64,000 nucleotides of DNA. Origin: Gordionus sp. m RMFG-2023 (taxonomy: Eukaryota; Nematomorpha; Gordioida; Chordodea; Parachordodidae). The stretch spans positions 45,836,569 to 45,900,568 of the forward strand of contig NC_088776.1 in NCBI RefSeq assembly GCF_954871325.1, read 5' to 3'. This document shows, piece by piece, positions 1 to 11,549 of this stretch; the first letter of the stretch is position 1, and each line of letters begins with the position of its first letter. The notes beneath the pieces were generated by a model that did not search any database, was not told the origin of the DNA, and saw only the letters and a list, made by a program, of their open reading frames with translations. The position numbers and the translations under genes are program-made.

Positions 1-420
1 ATATATCATTTAAAATGGAAGATAATCTTAGAAATTTAATATCTCACAATAATTTTCTCGATTACTTATCTAGCTTCCATCATGTCATCTAAGAGGAAGC
101 TCTAACCACCATATAGTTTTATGATTTGGATTGGTCGTTTATACTCTCTCCTTCAAAAATTGTTGATTTGGTTTAGGCCTATAAATTTTTCCTTATTAGT
201 CCATTCTATAAAACATTGTCTAAAATGGTTACAGAGAATTATACTAGTTTTTGATAACTTTATGTCAATGTAAGTTGATAAGAATTATATTTTTGCATTA
301 TGTGATTTTTTATATGCCAGTTTATTCTGTATGCATAATATAATTAATGACAAAATATGAAAATCAGAAAAATTGTTCAGAGTTAACAAATTTTAAAAAA
401 GTATAATATATTAATATAAA
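1..420. other. AT-rich stretch, nothing recognised
   Basis: No open frame, inverted repeat or family motif was seen in this AT-rich stretch. Confidence 0.4.
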
Positions 421-540
421 ACCCGGCCGTAGTCCGGCCAAAAGCGGGGCGAAGGCCAGCAATTGGGGGGTATGGGCTCTTCGCCTTATAAAATTTTTTA
501 AGCCCCCTGAGATTGTGAAGGCTAGCGACGCCCCTGATTA
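421..540. repeat. GC-rich transposon terminus
   Basis: This short GC-rich block contains CGGCC, GGCGAAGGCC and a G run. It resembles the subterminal block of the large palindromic element (53840-53920 and 55830-55915), which has the same order of motifs. It ends in GACGCCCCTGA, similar in place to the GCGCCTATG end of that element. It is read as a detached end of the same or a related element abutting the hAT remnant that follows. No partner end was found. Confidence 0.4.
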
Positions 541-1968
541 GAGTATATGAAAAAGGAGAGTAATCGGACGATGATTTACTTCATTTGTCATCATTATTTG
601 ATTTATTTGAAAATCAAAATACTAATGATAGTATTGTATACTTACATAATCATTCCCGTTCAGCACACACTTTATATCTCATTGCAAGTGTTGACACTGA
701 AAAGGCAGGTAACGATGTCCATTTTAAAACCATTTCTAAAATTACATTTTCTAAGTATAAGCTATTGTGGAATAAACATGGGCAATCTTCAAACTGTGCA
801 GCCGTTTTTAAACCGGTTATAACAAGATGAAACATCTTTTTATAACTCCGAGAAATTAATAGATAGTCTTGTTAAGGAGAATTGCCAAAAATTTGACGAA
901 TCTTTTGATAAATCTGAATTACAGAGATTTTTTCATGGATGAATGAATATTGTAAGTTAATTAAGAAATATGATATGTATATATATGATTTTATAGGTTA
1001 TGAAACCGATTGCTATAGCTCTTTCAATTTTAGAGAGCGAAGAAAAAATGCATTTGGGATATCTTACTCCCACGATAACTATTATAATATTAAAACTTGA
1101 AAAATGGATTTAAATAATTTCAAGTTTTGAAGCCGCTTATTAATTCAATCCTATAAGGCAAGATAAAAGGTATACAGTTCAATTATTGCTTACAATTTAT
1201 ATTTTGATTATCTTTTATTTCAATAGATTCAAACCATCTATAAAGATGAATATATACTATCCGCAATAATTCACCCTCTATTTAAATTGGATTGGCCCTG
1301 AATAAAATTAGAGGTCAACAAAGGAAGAATGCAAGAAATTATATACAGTTTGAGAAAAGATCTAGATAAAGTAAGAGCAAACTTAATTCCTTTATCCAAC
1401 ACATACCAGAATATTTTCTGATAAAGATAAAAAAAAATTTGATGAGGAAATGAATGAAGGTTACGTGTGAAGATGATCTATTAAGTTTTTTTTGAAAATA
1501 AATATAATTCTTTAAATATTTTTAATAAATCCCCGAATTAAAAATTTTATTTATAAAATATAATACAACTCTCTCATCCTCTGCTTCAATTGAACGTGTG
1601 TTTAGCACTGCGAAAGCTTTGAGTACTAAGCGCTCTTGTTTGTCTGATCAAAATTTTGAAAATCAATTGTTGCTAATAACAATTAAAAAATTGGTACAAA
1701 AAGATGTTATCTTATATATAATATATTATTTTTGTATAATTTTATATGAAAATTTATAAAAAGATCTTATCTTATTATATATTCTTTTTGTATAGTTTTA
1801 TTTATATTATATATTGTAGGAAAAAATAAATATTTGTAAATAATATTTAATTTTTTAAGTAACAGTAACCTGTTACTTTTTTGAATAGTAAGTAACGCGC
1901 GTTCCTTTTTCAAAAAGGTAAAGAGTAACGGTATCGAGTTTATTTTTTGTAGTAACGTTTAAAGCACT
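541..1968 (+). mobile_element. hAT transposase remnant
   Basis: Degraded hAT DNA transposon. The frame at 585-830 reads LIASVDTEKAGNDVHFKTIS and FSKYKLLWNKHGQSSN, typical of the central part of hAT transposases. Around 1570-1700 the C-terminal dimerisation block reads SSASIERVFSTAKALSTKRS. Between these, only short pieces survive in changing frames (for example YKDEYILSAIIHPLFKLDW near 1240-1290), so many stops and shifts have accumulated. The right end (1861-1968) carries repeated GTAAC/GTTAC motifs and ends in CGTTTAAAGCACT, a plausible hAT terminal repeat. No matching left end was found, so the element is probably truncated at about 541. Confidence 0.7.
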
Positions 1969-3155
1969 AGTAAATATTGATAAGAATATATAATATGTTG
2001 TTTTAATAATTTTTTATTTTATAAGTCAAATAATTCTATTTTCAAATAAATTTAAAAATAAGGAAATGTTTTTCATCAAAACTGGTCAACACTGTAAAAT
2101 TATGTTTAGAATTAAAATCACTTAATTTAACGTTTATGTAAAAATATAAATATATGTAATTTATTTATAATAGAATTAGTAAATTTATGTTTAGAATAAG
2201 AATCAGTAAATTTATGTTACCGCAATGTCCTTGAGTTGGACTAGCAGGATAAGCATAAGGGGTAATTTATTTTCATTAATCCAAATATTTCATATTGGAT
2301 AAAACTAAAAAATTTATACTTTATATTTTACATTTCTATTTAGGCAAGAATCTAGGTTACTACTTATTCGCTTTTTTAAAAAATATGTGCTAGCAACTAA
2401 CCCTTAGAATGATGGGTAAATCAGAGATTTCCCTGGATGAATTAATAATTTGCCCATCTTATGAGCTATGAATTAAAATTTTAGATCTAAAATAAGGCAT
2501 GCAAAACCATCATCTAACAATATTTATAAATATATAAGTAAAAGATTTTAGGTGTTCAAATTTCTGATTCATCCTCAAACGAAGGAGAAATATCTGATTG
2601 ACCCGTTACTCTGACGGGTTAGCTACTAGTAAATTTATAATACTTTAAATTGTGTTTACAATTAACCCTTTAAAGTCCTGTGAGTTAATTTGACATCATC
2701 AACTTGCATATTTTTATAACTAAGAAAGCTTAATGATTTAATTTGGCATCACAATATAAATATAAAATAAATTAATCCTATTTTATTAATTCTCAAGGTA
2801 ATATATGCTTTTGCTTGTATTTTAGTACGTTTTAACTTTTCACCTTCATGTTCCGATTCTGGTCAGATTATAAAAGTTCTATTTCTTTTAATTTTTATGA
2901 TATACCTTCTATTATTAGTGGATTGCATATAGAATCTGACAATATTTATCATAATTCTAACATTTTTATTTTTAATATAATCTATGTATAGGCGCCCATA
3001 GACGCCAAATGGAATCATTATTTTTTATATAAATACATATAAAAAAAAAATAGTTATTAAATTATAATTTCAATCCCATTAAAAATATTCGAAAGGATAA
3101 TACCTATTATGTATCTTGTATATAATATATAATAATGATTTTTACTCTTATCTAT
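1969..3155. other. AT-rich stretch with possible piggyBac-like end
   Basis: There is no convincing gene. At 2662 the string TTAACCCTTTAAAGTC resembles a piggyBac target site plus terminal repeat, but no matching opposite end was found. A short acidic frame near 2555-2610 (SDSSSNEGEISD) could be a trace of a transposase N-terminus. Both are weak. Confidence 0.25.
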
Positions 3156-3158
3156 TAA

Positions 3159-3378
3159 GTGTTGTTAAACGACTCGTTTTGAGCCAATTTTCGAAAACGG
3201 CTAACTCAATATTTTAGCCAGAAAAATATTGCCTAAGCCATGAGATTTGGCCAATAGATGTCAAAATCTTTGTTTCTAATACAAGCAAAATCTTCAAGGC
3301 TTGCGTAATATTATTCTGGATGAAATATTGAGTTAGCCGTTTTTAAATATCGGCTGAAAACGAGCCGTTTAACAACAC
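3159..3378. mobile_element. Palindromic MITE with TAA target duplication
   Basis: A 220-bp non-autonomous element begins GTGTTGTTAAACGACTCG and ends in the near-exact reverse complement. The arms are about 55 bp on each side of a short centre. TAA stands directly outside both ends (3156-3158 and 3379-3381), which fits the 3-bp target duplication of PIF/Harbinger-type elements. It has no coding capacity. A degraded copy lies at 5287-5480 and a half copy at 52160-52215. Confidence 0.75.
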
Positions 3379-3381
3379 TAA

Positions 3382-4190
3382 AATCATAATAATTTAATAA
3401 GCTAATAAAATGCAACAATCTAAAAAAAATTTTAACGGCTATCTATAATTATATTATTTAAAATAATATTACAATCAAGTGCCTCTTTGAATTAGAATTT
3501 GACGATTTTGAAACTATTATACTTTTTGAACATATTTTACATTTGATAAGGATAGAATTCGTTCCTTGAATATAGGGTTTTACCGTAAAGTATTTATAAT
3601 ATTTGGGTCATGGTAATGTAAATTCATCTGATTCTGAATTTTCTGATTAAGAATCAGATGATGAAATAACATGCATTCTTATGCTTATCTATAAAATAAT
3701 CATAAAATATAGATAATAATATTCAAATTTATATAATATACTATTAACACAGAGATGGTTAAAAAAAATCAAATGTGATAAAGGTAACAGCTGATTAAAT
3801 ATAAACTTTTTTTCTTAAAAAATTTGGATTGATATTTTTTATTTTCGAATGAATAGAAACAAGAAGGTTTTTAAATATGGACGAAAGTAAAACATGAACG
3901 CATTCATCAAAAAGGTAACGCGTTCACGTTCAAAGTTCGTCAAAAATAAAAGGAAGGCCGTTTATCATTTTCTTCAAGAAAATGAGTTTCATTTTTCAAC
4001 AATATTAGTTTAGGTTGTGCTTAAAATTATTTTAAAAAAATTCGAAAAGTTTTCGCAAATTTTATAATTTTAATGAAATCGTATGTTTAATATTTTGAAA
4101 TTTATAAATTTTCTGGAATTAAGTTTTGGACATGCTTTTTTTATATTTTAAATAGCAAATTTTATTTTCATTAAAGTTTCCAAAGTTTGT
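3382..4190. other. AT-rich stretch with a possible hAT end
   Basis: Mostly featureless. Around 3893-3945 GAACGCATTC and AACGCGTTCACGTTC form imperfect inverted and direct motifs of the kind seen in hAT subterminal regions. No open frame stands out. Confidence 0.3.
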
Positions 4191-4740
4191 AAACACACGA
4201 TAGGAATCTGCCTAGATTGTATAATACCCTTTCCTCACTTCTGCTCTGGTTGCAGAATCCCCATAGACAGCATAGGAATACACAGCTTACATAGAAGATC
4301 ATGCAAAGGACGAACCAACTCAATGCAATTCCTTGATCCAGCGAGCATTGAAATCCGCCAAAATACCCGCTCTACTTGAGCCATCAGAACTTTTTAGATC
4401 TAATGGAAAGCGGCCTGACGGAATCACCCTGATCCTATGGAAACTAGGCCAATTTATGTTTGGGCAAAAACTCAAAACCTACTTGAGAAAAAGAGCAATA
4501 TAAAATTCCAAAATTCTTAAATATCAGAAGATCACATCTTTATCCCAATAACACCAACTACCTTAACCTCCTTTGGTAATTATTCTTCTTCAAGGATTAA
4601 GGATTTCACATCCGCAAGCATATCCGCGAAGTGTTTTCCTCAGACAGAGACTGGCTCTAGCTATCCTTAAAGCGAATTATCAAAGTTTCAATGGCAGTCT
4701 TCTCTCCACAGATCTTCGCTAGACTCACTTTTTCTTCCTT
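4190..4740 (+). mobile_element. Retroelement pol C-terminal fossil
   Basis: A fragment more GC-rich than its surroundings. It encodes the conserved region found downstream of the reverse transcriptase in a family of metazoan retroelements: a Cys/His zinc-knuckle-like block (CSGCRIPIDSIGIHSLH) followed by ALKSAKIPALLEPSELF and GKRPDGITLI. A related fragment is at 32100-33250. The family is recognised from the order of these blocks; whether it is LINE-like or another retroelement class is not settled here. It is an old, broken copy with no visible ends. Confidence 0.55.
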
Positions 4741-5283
4741 ATTCTTATCATTTTACACTTGGAATTTATTTATTTTTTAATATATAAGTTTTATGTTGAC
4801 ATATTAATATGAATAATAAAAATAAATAATATGAAAAAAAAAATTATATTCGGTCAATATAAATACACGTTTTTTAATATTCTCCTTAGTTTTTGGTACT
4901 TTACGAGAAATTTTTTTATTTGAAAAATTGTGTTTTTTTACGACAGCCATTAATCAATTTTCATAATATTATACTATATAAGTTTAACTATTACAACATG
5001 TTTACTTAAATATCTTTTATTTTAAATTAAATTTTGCATAAATTATTTATGAGGCTAGTTTATTCAAATATATTGCTCGAATTTAATGTTCAATAGTATT
5101 ATGATGATTTAATGAAAAAGTTATTCGAAATATGTTAATGCATAATGTATTAGAAATTTTGCTATTTTTAAAAAAATATACATAATCTCCAGTCAAGGCC
5201 GTTAATTTTTTTTATATAGGCGGCATTAAAACTGATTTAATGTACATTTTTGGTTTTTATAAATTTTCTTTGAAAGTTAAGAA
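4741..5283. other. AT-rich stretch, nothing recognised
   Basis: No coding or repeat signal was seen. Confidence 0.35.
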
Positions 5284-5286
5284 TAA

Positions 5287-5480
5287 TGTTGTTAAATGGC
5301 TCAATTGAGCCAATTTTTAAAAATGGCTAACAATATTTTATCAAAAAAATATTGCAAAAACCTCGAGATTTCACTAATAGATGTCCTAACCTTTAGGTCA
5401 TCTATGGTCAAAATCTTCATGCTTGCGTGATATTCTTCTGAATAAAAGATTGAATTACCATTTTTAAGTTTAACAATTCT
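5287..5480. repeat. Degraded copy of the GTGTTGTTAAAC MITE
   Basis: Begins TGTTGTTAAATGGCTCAATT and continues with AAATGGCTAACAATATTTTA, matching the 3159-3378 MITE. The right arm is eroded, with only AAGTTTAACAA left near 5466-5476. Confidence 0.55.
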
Positions 5481-6120
5481 AGTTAAGAAAGAATTGTTTA
5501 AAAATATTTTTATAACTAATACAATTTACAGTCACAACTCAAATATACCCAAAATCTTTCAAATTAGTGGAAAAAACACTATTTTTTAGGCTTCTTATTT
5601 AATCCCAGAATTAAATGTATGTTACTAAGAATAAAAATCCTTTAACGATTAGGAAAATTATTGAATGATCAGAATTAGTCGGCTAAGGTTTATCAGGGAA
5701 TCAAATCTTTCTAATTGATGGGTTCGGGATCATCTATATTGGGGGCGTGGGCTAGGCTTGGGCTCAGAAAAAAAATGAAGGTTAAACTCGGCCTAGGTTT
5801 TGGATTTCTCATTTAATTATAATAAATAAAATAGTACTATTCAATTTAGCAGGAAAATTTTGTTCAGTTTATTGAAATATTCTGTAAATGAATCGTTAAG
5901 TCTACAAATTTCTGAGTATTGCCCAAATTTTAAAGGAAAAGTTAAAATTTTTCTGGCTTAAATTTAATCCTCTTTTTACTTGCTGTAATTTTAAGTTAAA
6001 ATAGAATCTGGTTCTTATCGAATTTGTACTGATCCAATAAGAATAAATATTATAAACTATCTATATATATAATCACCGTAATTAAGAAATGAACGTTTTT
6101 GTATATCCGTATTTTAAATT
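5481..6120. other. AT-rich stretch with a GC-rich transposon scrap
   Basis: A GC-rich patch at 5725-5805 (GGGGGCGTGGGCTAGGC, CTCGGCCTAGG) looks like the subterminal repeats of the GGCCGGGCC hAT family. The rest shows nothing. Confidence 0.3.
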
Positions 6121-6934
6121 TTTTAAATATACCCGGGCCGGGCCTAAAAAAAATTTTTTTAAACATATCCGGGCCGGGCCTAAAAAATTTTTTTTAAAAT
6201 ATATCCGGGCCGGGCTGAAGATTGTTAAACCCGGGCCGGGCCGGGCCGGGCCTTAATATTTTTTATAAAAATTTTTACATTATGAGTGAATGGTTATAAG
6301 ATTATATTATATTATAGTTATGATTAATATAATATTGGGTGATGGTTAACACTACCTAACAACCCACAGATCGATCTAATTATTAATTTCCTGCAAATTT
6401 ATTCAAAATATTAATAAATTTTTTTATAATTCATATCTAAATTTTTACAACATATTTTACCAAAACAATCAAATAAAGGAATATCTTAAATAAGCCCCAA
6501 TATTCAAGTATTATTAATATATTTTTTTATAATTCATATCTAAATTTTTAGAATATATTTTACCAAAACAATCAAATAAAGGATTATCACTTCTTAAAGT
6601 TTGTAATTGATTTTACTTAATATAAAGCATTTTTTAATTGAAAAATTTGTTTTACACAAGTATCATTTTATTTCTCTTTTTCTCTGTCCCAAATTCAAGC
6701 AATTACGTATGTAGTCAGGGACAGATCGCAAAATGACGGAAAACTATATAAAAGATTATATTAAATTACAAGAGGCTCAGGAAGTAAATGAAATACCATC
6801 GACCAGTCAAATTACTACTGTTGTTAAACAAACTGAATCGTTTTATGACAAATGGGGCGATGGTAATTCTGGTAATATGTCAATACCCGATGATGAATAT
6901 TATAATTACATAAATAATAGATAAAACATTTAAG

Positions 6935-7126
6935 GTGGATAATTTGTTAGAGTGGTGGACGGCTCATCAAAGCGAATTTCCAATTTTAGCAAAATTGGCA
7001 ATTCCTGCTTTAAGTGCAAGCTGTGAGCGGAATTTTTCCACTACTGGGAGAATTCTTGAAGAAAGAAGAAGTAATCTTCAACCTGAAAAGGTAGATATGC
7101 TTCTCTTTCTTCATGATAATTTGTGA
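6935..7126 (+). pseudogene. hAT transposase C-terminal (dimerisation) fragment
   Basis: A 63-codon open frame with the hAT C-terminal signature: the WW pair, ILAKLAIPALSASCERNFS and the R-rich segment before EKVDMLLFLHDNL. It shows that the surrounding repeat is a hAT element. The catalytic acidic residues lie upstream in intact relatives and are absent here. The closest relative in this window is 18300-18525. Confidence 0.75.
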
Positions 7127-7439
7127 ATTTTTAATATCTTTCTTGAGTATAGGGTTTCGTCAATCATGCTGGTTTTTTACTTTGCAAACTGTCAAATATT
7201 TATTGCATTTATTATATTTACTTTGAGTCATGAAAGTTTTTAATCCAACATTTTTCATTATTTTTTTTTACAATATTATATAATACAATTATCTTCTTTT
7301 GTTAAAAATTTATGTTATAAAATAAATAATATTAATATTGTGCAATTAGATTATATTTTCAAAATACTATTTATTATACATGCATTTTTTTAAATGGCGA
7401 TTTATTTTTATTTTATAAATTAAATAGTTAATTAAATAC

Positions 7440-7670
7440 AATATATTATATTCTCAAAATATTTTTCATTTTTATAAATTAAATATTAGTTTTATTTTTT
7501 TTAAATGTAATATAAAATATAGTATATGACAAATATTATTAACATTTTTATGAATATTAGTTTTATTTTTGTAAATGCAATATAAAATATAGTATATACT
7601 CAAAATATCCATTTTTATAAATAACAGTTTTATAATTTATAAATTCAATATTATTCTCAAAATATTAGCT
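7440..7670. repeat. Imperfect AT-rich repeat inside hAT
   Basis: Several imperfect copies of TATTAGTTTTATTTTT followed by GCAATATAAAATATAGTATA lie in the 3' untranslated part of the hAT element, with units of about 75 bp. Confidence 0.45.
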
Positions 7671-7955
7671 TTTTACATGCATTTTTTAAATAATAAGCGA
7701 TAATACTCGCTGAAAAATATGGTAAAATATCTCATAGGTGAATTTTTGTATATACCAGGTCGAATATAATTTTAAAAAATTCCGAGCCGGGCCTGAAATT
7801 TTTAAATCCGGGCCGGGCCGTAAAAAATTTTTTAAAAAATATCCGGGCTGGGCCGGGCCGTAAAAATTTTTTTAAAAAATATCCGGGCCGGGCCTAAAAA
7901 ATTTAAAACAAGGCCGGGCCGGGCCGTGCAAATGGTACCTCTGCAGGTCTCTGCC

Positions 7956-8090
7956 TTAATGTTAATTTTTATTTTTCTCATCACTATCCTATCTTCTTAA
8001 TGTTAATTTTTATTTTTCTCATCAACTTCCTATCTTCTTAATGTTAATTTTTATTTTTTATATCAACTTTCCTATCTTCTTAATGTTAAA
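7956..8090. repeat. 41-bp tandem repeat
   Basis: Three near-identical units of 41-42 bp, each starting TTAATGTTAATTTTTATTTT and ending in CCTATCTTC, followed by a partial fourth. Units start at 7956, 7997, 8038 and 8080. They begin directly at the right end of the hAT element. Confidence 0.85.
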
Positions 8091-8635
8091 TAATCGAAGG
8101 AGACTATATCTCTCTAATGTTAAATTTTTAGAAAATTTACGTGATACGTGATATATAGCGCTTATGCCCTCTAGTGTTGAATGCAACAGAGCTACGCTAG
8201 GTTTTCCTCATTTCCATCTTATTGGAACAGTTAAATTTGGGTATAAAAGTTAAAATATGAGGAGCCCTCCACACGTTTGTGGGCAAGCCGCACGTACTTG
8301 TAGGCGCAACATTTCGAAAAATATTACTTAAACCTCTATAGGCTTATACAAAAGGGAATGGGACAAAAAAAGAGCCTATACCCAATAACTACAGTGAAAG
8401 TTAATTACGTTGTGGTGGGTTGAGGACTTAACATTAAAAATCTTTACTATATTAAAACAATTTTTAGTAAGGAAATACAAAATATACTTATGAGAGGATT
8501 TGAATGTATGATGGTATTGGAAATGTTTGATAATGCTGAGTTTAAATTTTTTGAAATTTATTACGATGGTAAATATACGATAGGATTAATGGGTGATGAT
8601 AATGTAACATACATTCTGAGAATGTATTTTTATAC
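8091..8635. other. Region with one short unrecognised frame
   Basis: Contains a 50-codon plus-strand frame at 8490-8642 (includes EFKFFEIYYDGKYTIGLMGD). No family is recognised and it overlaps the end of the LINE fragment by 7 bp. No other signal was seen. Confidence 0.2.
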
Positions 8636-9557
8636 TCATTGAAGGTAACTTTTCTTGATGCGAAACAGTTTTTTAATGGATCTTTTATTGTTATTCAGTT
8701 TAATGAATTGTTTCATGTTAACGTTTAGACCCATTATATCTTTTATAGTTTTATAGTACCATAATGTTTTGTATTTTGTGTACTGTTTACCTTTATATGA
8801 GTACAGCCATGTTATGGCATCGTGGACTAAATTATTATCTGAGTTTCTTATTACGTGGCCTAAGAACTGAATCCGTCTTTTCTTAAGAGTAATATTCACT
8901 GGTGTGTGAGTAGACTTCCTCCAAAGATTCGAGTTAGAGATAACTCTTGGATAGAAAATCCCGTGTATCGTACGAAGACAATTATTTATAAAAGATTGAA
9001 GCCGTCTAATCTCTGTTTTGTTTGCCTCCCAGATATCTCCACCATATAATGCAATTGGAACAATCAACGAGTTGAATATTCTCAATCTAGTAAACACTGA
9101 AATTTCGCTAGCTTTCCATATTTACATATATCTGTAGAAAGCACCTCTAGCTTTCTGTATTCTCATCTTCATCTCATCTTTACAACTTCCTCTGTTATCT
9201 AAGATTACCCCTAAGTATTTTACATTCTCTACTATTTTCACTGTATTCCCTCCAACTGTAAAATCTTGAATTGAAGGCGCGTTTGGGGAGGGAAGAATAA
9301 CCGTTTTGTTAAAGTTGATCCTAAGTCCAACTCTATAGCTTACTGTCTCAATTAGATAAAGTAGATTTTTGGTCTCTTCAATACTTTTCGAAATCACTAC
9401 AATATCATCTGCATAGGATATTATCCTATTAACAAAAAAAATCTTCTCATTAGATCCTATGTCTACTAGATCTGCAGCTCCCAATACTTCTTTTATTATT
9501 TTATTGATGATTATGTTAAACAGGAGAGGTGAGAGGGTACAGCCTTGTTTTACCCCT
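8636..9557 (-). mobile_element. LINE reverse-transcriptase fragment (minus strand)
   Basis: Fragment of a non-LTR retrotransposon, read from 9557 down to 8636. It opens with GVKQGCTLSPLLFNI, the reverse-transcriptase block before the active site, then SYADDIVVISKS (catalytic YADD) in the frame ending at 9122. After a disruption near 9100-9120 the frame 9097-8636 continues with the post-RT region: IFNSLIVPIALYGGDIWEAN and RRIQFLGHVIRNS. The 5' part (endonuclease and RT fingers) is missing, as is usual for 5'-truncated LINE copies. No poly-A tail or target duplication was identified. The clade was not resolved. Confidence 0.8.
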
Positions 9558-9593
9558 ATTTATTCGCTTGTTTAAGAAAAATTTTTGTATATA

Positions 9594-9660
9594 ACGGGAT
9601 TCGAACCCATGACTTAACGTTTTAAAGGCAAGCATTCTTCCCGCTCAGCCACCTTCTATA
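9594..9660 (-). repeat. tRNA-like sequence (SINE head or tRNA pseudogene)
   Basis: The minus strand reads GGTGGCTGAGCGGG (a good RNA polymerase III A box) and, about 35 bases on, GGGTTCGAATCCC (a perfect B box and T arm). The anticodon-like loop is CTTTAAA, similar in layout to a tRNA-Ser(UGA) loop, but the anticodon stem pairs poorly and no acceptor stem is formed. It stands 37 bp upstream of the LINE fragment on the same strand. It is more likely a tRNA-derived SINE head or a decayed tRNA than a working gene. Confidence 0.55.
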
Positions 9661-9959
9661 TTAAATTTTGTAATATTATCTTTTTTATATACGTTATTAT
9701 TTTGCTGTTATTTTTTATTTTTATTGGCTTATTAATCTTTATTTTTATTGGTTTATTAAGGTCTTATTTCATTGGTTTAAATTTATTTTCTTTCTATTTT
9801 ATTGGTTTAAATTTATTTTCTTTGTTTTATTAATTAATAATCAACCATTTTTAATTAACGATCTTTTTTTAATTAACGATTTTTAAGAAGATCACAACCT
9901 TTTTTATATTTTTAAGAAGATAAAATTATTTCTTACCCTGTCAAGTAAAATTATTATAT

Positions 9960-10240
9960 TAATAAAATTTAATATTATATATATTGATTTACATGGAAAA
10001 TTTAAACATTTATACAAACCAACAAATTGTTCAAATTCTTTAGTAACAAGTGAAATTCAACTACCTTTTATATTAAAACATCTTCAATTTCCTAAATCAG
10101 TGTCAACCCTTTGATCATGTAGGTTTATATTACCTGTTTTATACCATGGAAAACTTAATGTCGGGTTACTCAAAAAATACTAAAGTTATGATTGTACCTA
10201 TAAAATATGCTCAAATAATTAATGTAAGTATTTATTAAAA
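9960..10240 (+). mobile_element. Helitron/PIF1-like helicase C-terminal fragment (plus)
   Basis: Broken frames match the C-terminal helicase blocks of Helitron RepHel or PIF1 proteins: LPFILKHLQFP, then QCQPFDHVGLY, then a block resembling the HGQLYVALSRV motif and KVMIVP. At least two frame changes are needed, so the copy is dead. A second copy on the other strand lies 230 bp away (10474-10668). Confidence 0.55.
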
Positions 10241-10473
10241 TATCAATTAACCATTTTTAAATTTTTAAGAAGATAAAATTATTTCTTTAACTTAAAACAT
10301 AATTTATATTTATTTATGTTCTTCTCACAATATCTCATGTCCATATTTTTATATGAACGGGGTAAATATTAAACTTTTTTTAAAAACGAATTTGTCATTT
10401 TTAAAAATTTGATAATTTATTTTTTTTCCCTGACGATAATTTCAATAAATTTGAGGGTTGATTAATTATTTTT

Positions 10474-10668
10474 TTAAATAATTGAGATGTCTACATGATC
10501 GAAGGTTTGACACTGACTTTTATTAATAGTAATAACAAAAGATGGGAGAATAGGAAATTGACGACGTTTTAATTTAAAAGGTTGGATTTTACTTGGTGGT
10601 AAATTGGTATTCCAGAGATCACATATTAATGGTGAGAGAAAAGTTTTGTTATGACTTTTAATGTTCAA
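10474..10668 (-). mobile_element. Helitron/PIF1-like helicase C-terminal fragment (minus)
   Basis: A 64-codon frame carries PFKLKRRQFPILPSFVITIN followed by KSQCQTFDHVDISII. This is the Helitron/PIF1 motif with the Q-F-P and INKSQ-QTFD signature; the usual Gly of SQGQT is Cys here. It overlaps in content with the plus-strand fragment at 9960-10240, giving an inverted pair. Neither Helitron terminus (5' TC or 3' hairpin-CTRR) was identified. Confidence 0.6.
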
Positions 10669-11549
10669 TTGGCTAAATATAATTTAAATTTATTTGTTAA
10701 ATTTAAAATGTAATATGTACTAAGGAGTAGTGAATTTGATTGGCATATTGTGGTATAGTTACATAGTTTAGGTATTTGAGTATTTTAATTCCATGAAATA
10801 AATAGGTATATAGAGTCTATTTGACTTTAAACAATAATGTGTGAAATATTATAATTAAAATAATTTAGTTTATTTCTAAAGATAAATCTTATGCTTGAGA
10901 GGGTAAGATTGATGAGAATCATAAATTTCACCACTATTATATGTTTTTTTTATATATTTATTTTTTGATTGGTTAAATAAAATATATCTTTATTTTTTTA
11001 GTTGATATTTTAATAATTACTTGGGGTAGTTATTTGAGCATTTTAATTCCAATAAATTTGAAGGTTAATTAAGATTCAAAAAAAATTTTCCTGTAATAGT
11101 TCATGATTTTTTTATTCCCGTCATGATGGGTTATCAACTAGTTACATTATAATTGGCAAATTACGCTAAAATTAAATCAAAAAAATAATTTTTATTATAA
11201 TTATATATTATTCATTTTTCACTGTTAGATTTTTTTTTATTTAATCCAGTTAATTAACACACCTTCCTCATTCTTGCGAATTCAAAGGATGACAAAATTT
11301 AAGTGACGAAAATGCTTGTTGTTAAATTTAAAAAAATATAAATAAAATTTATAAAATTGTTGATTTTAATAACAGGAGCTTGTAAAGTTTAAACAACTTG
11401 AGTTAGTCTGTAGAACTTTATATTATAAAATTAGCGATAAAATACAAAAAAACTCAACTTTAAGATCTACTACAACTAAATTTATATTAAAATAGAAAAT
11501 TAACAACATCAAAAAACAAAATAATAAATAGTTATGATAGCAAAGAAGA
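10669..11549. other. AT-rich stretch, nothing recognised
   Basis: No coding frame or clear repeat structure was seen. Confidence 0.35.

Larger units (their letters stand above)
6125..7953 (+). mobile_element. Internally deleted hAT, GGCCGGGCC family
   Basis: hAT element with arrays of GGCCGGGCC-type subterminal repeats at both ends (6130-6255 and 7775-7930). The right end carries TGCAGGTCTCTG (7942-7953), the reverse complement of the TAGNGATCTGCA terminus of the intact-looking relative at 16174-18845. Only the end of the transposase remains. One 63-codon frame (6733-6924) is followed after a stop by 6935-7126, which encodes the hAT dimerisation block (LLEWWTAHQSEFPILAKLAI, SCERNFSTTGRILEERRSN). 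The BED finger and the catalytic core are missing, so this is a deletion derivative. A duplication of about 103 bp occurs at 6420-6590. Confidence 0.7.

Noticed and set aside
2662-2700. TTAACCCTTT string as a piggyBac end
   Set aside because: No opposite terminus or transposase block could be paired with it.
8490-8642. 50-codon frame with EFKFFEIYYDGKYTIGLMGD
   Set aside because: It looks mildly coding-like but is short, unrecognised and overlaps the LINE end; not called as a gene.
9594-9660. Functional tRNA gene
   Set aside because: The acceptor stem does not pair and the anticodon stem is poor.
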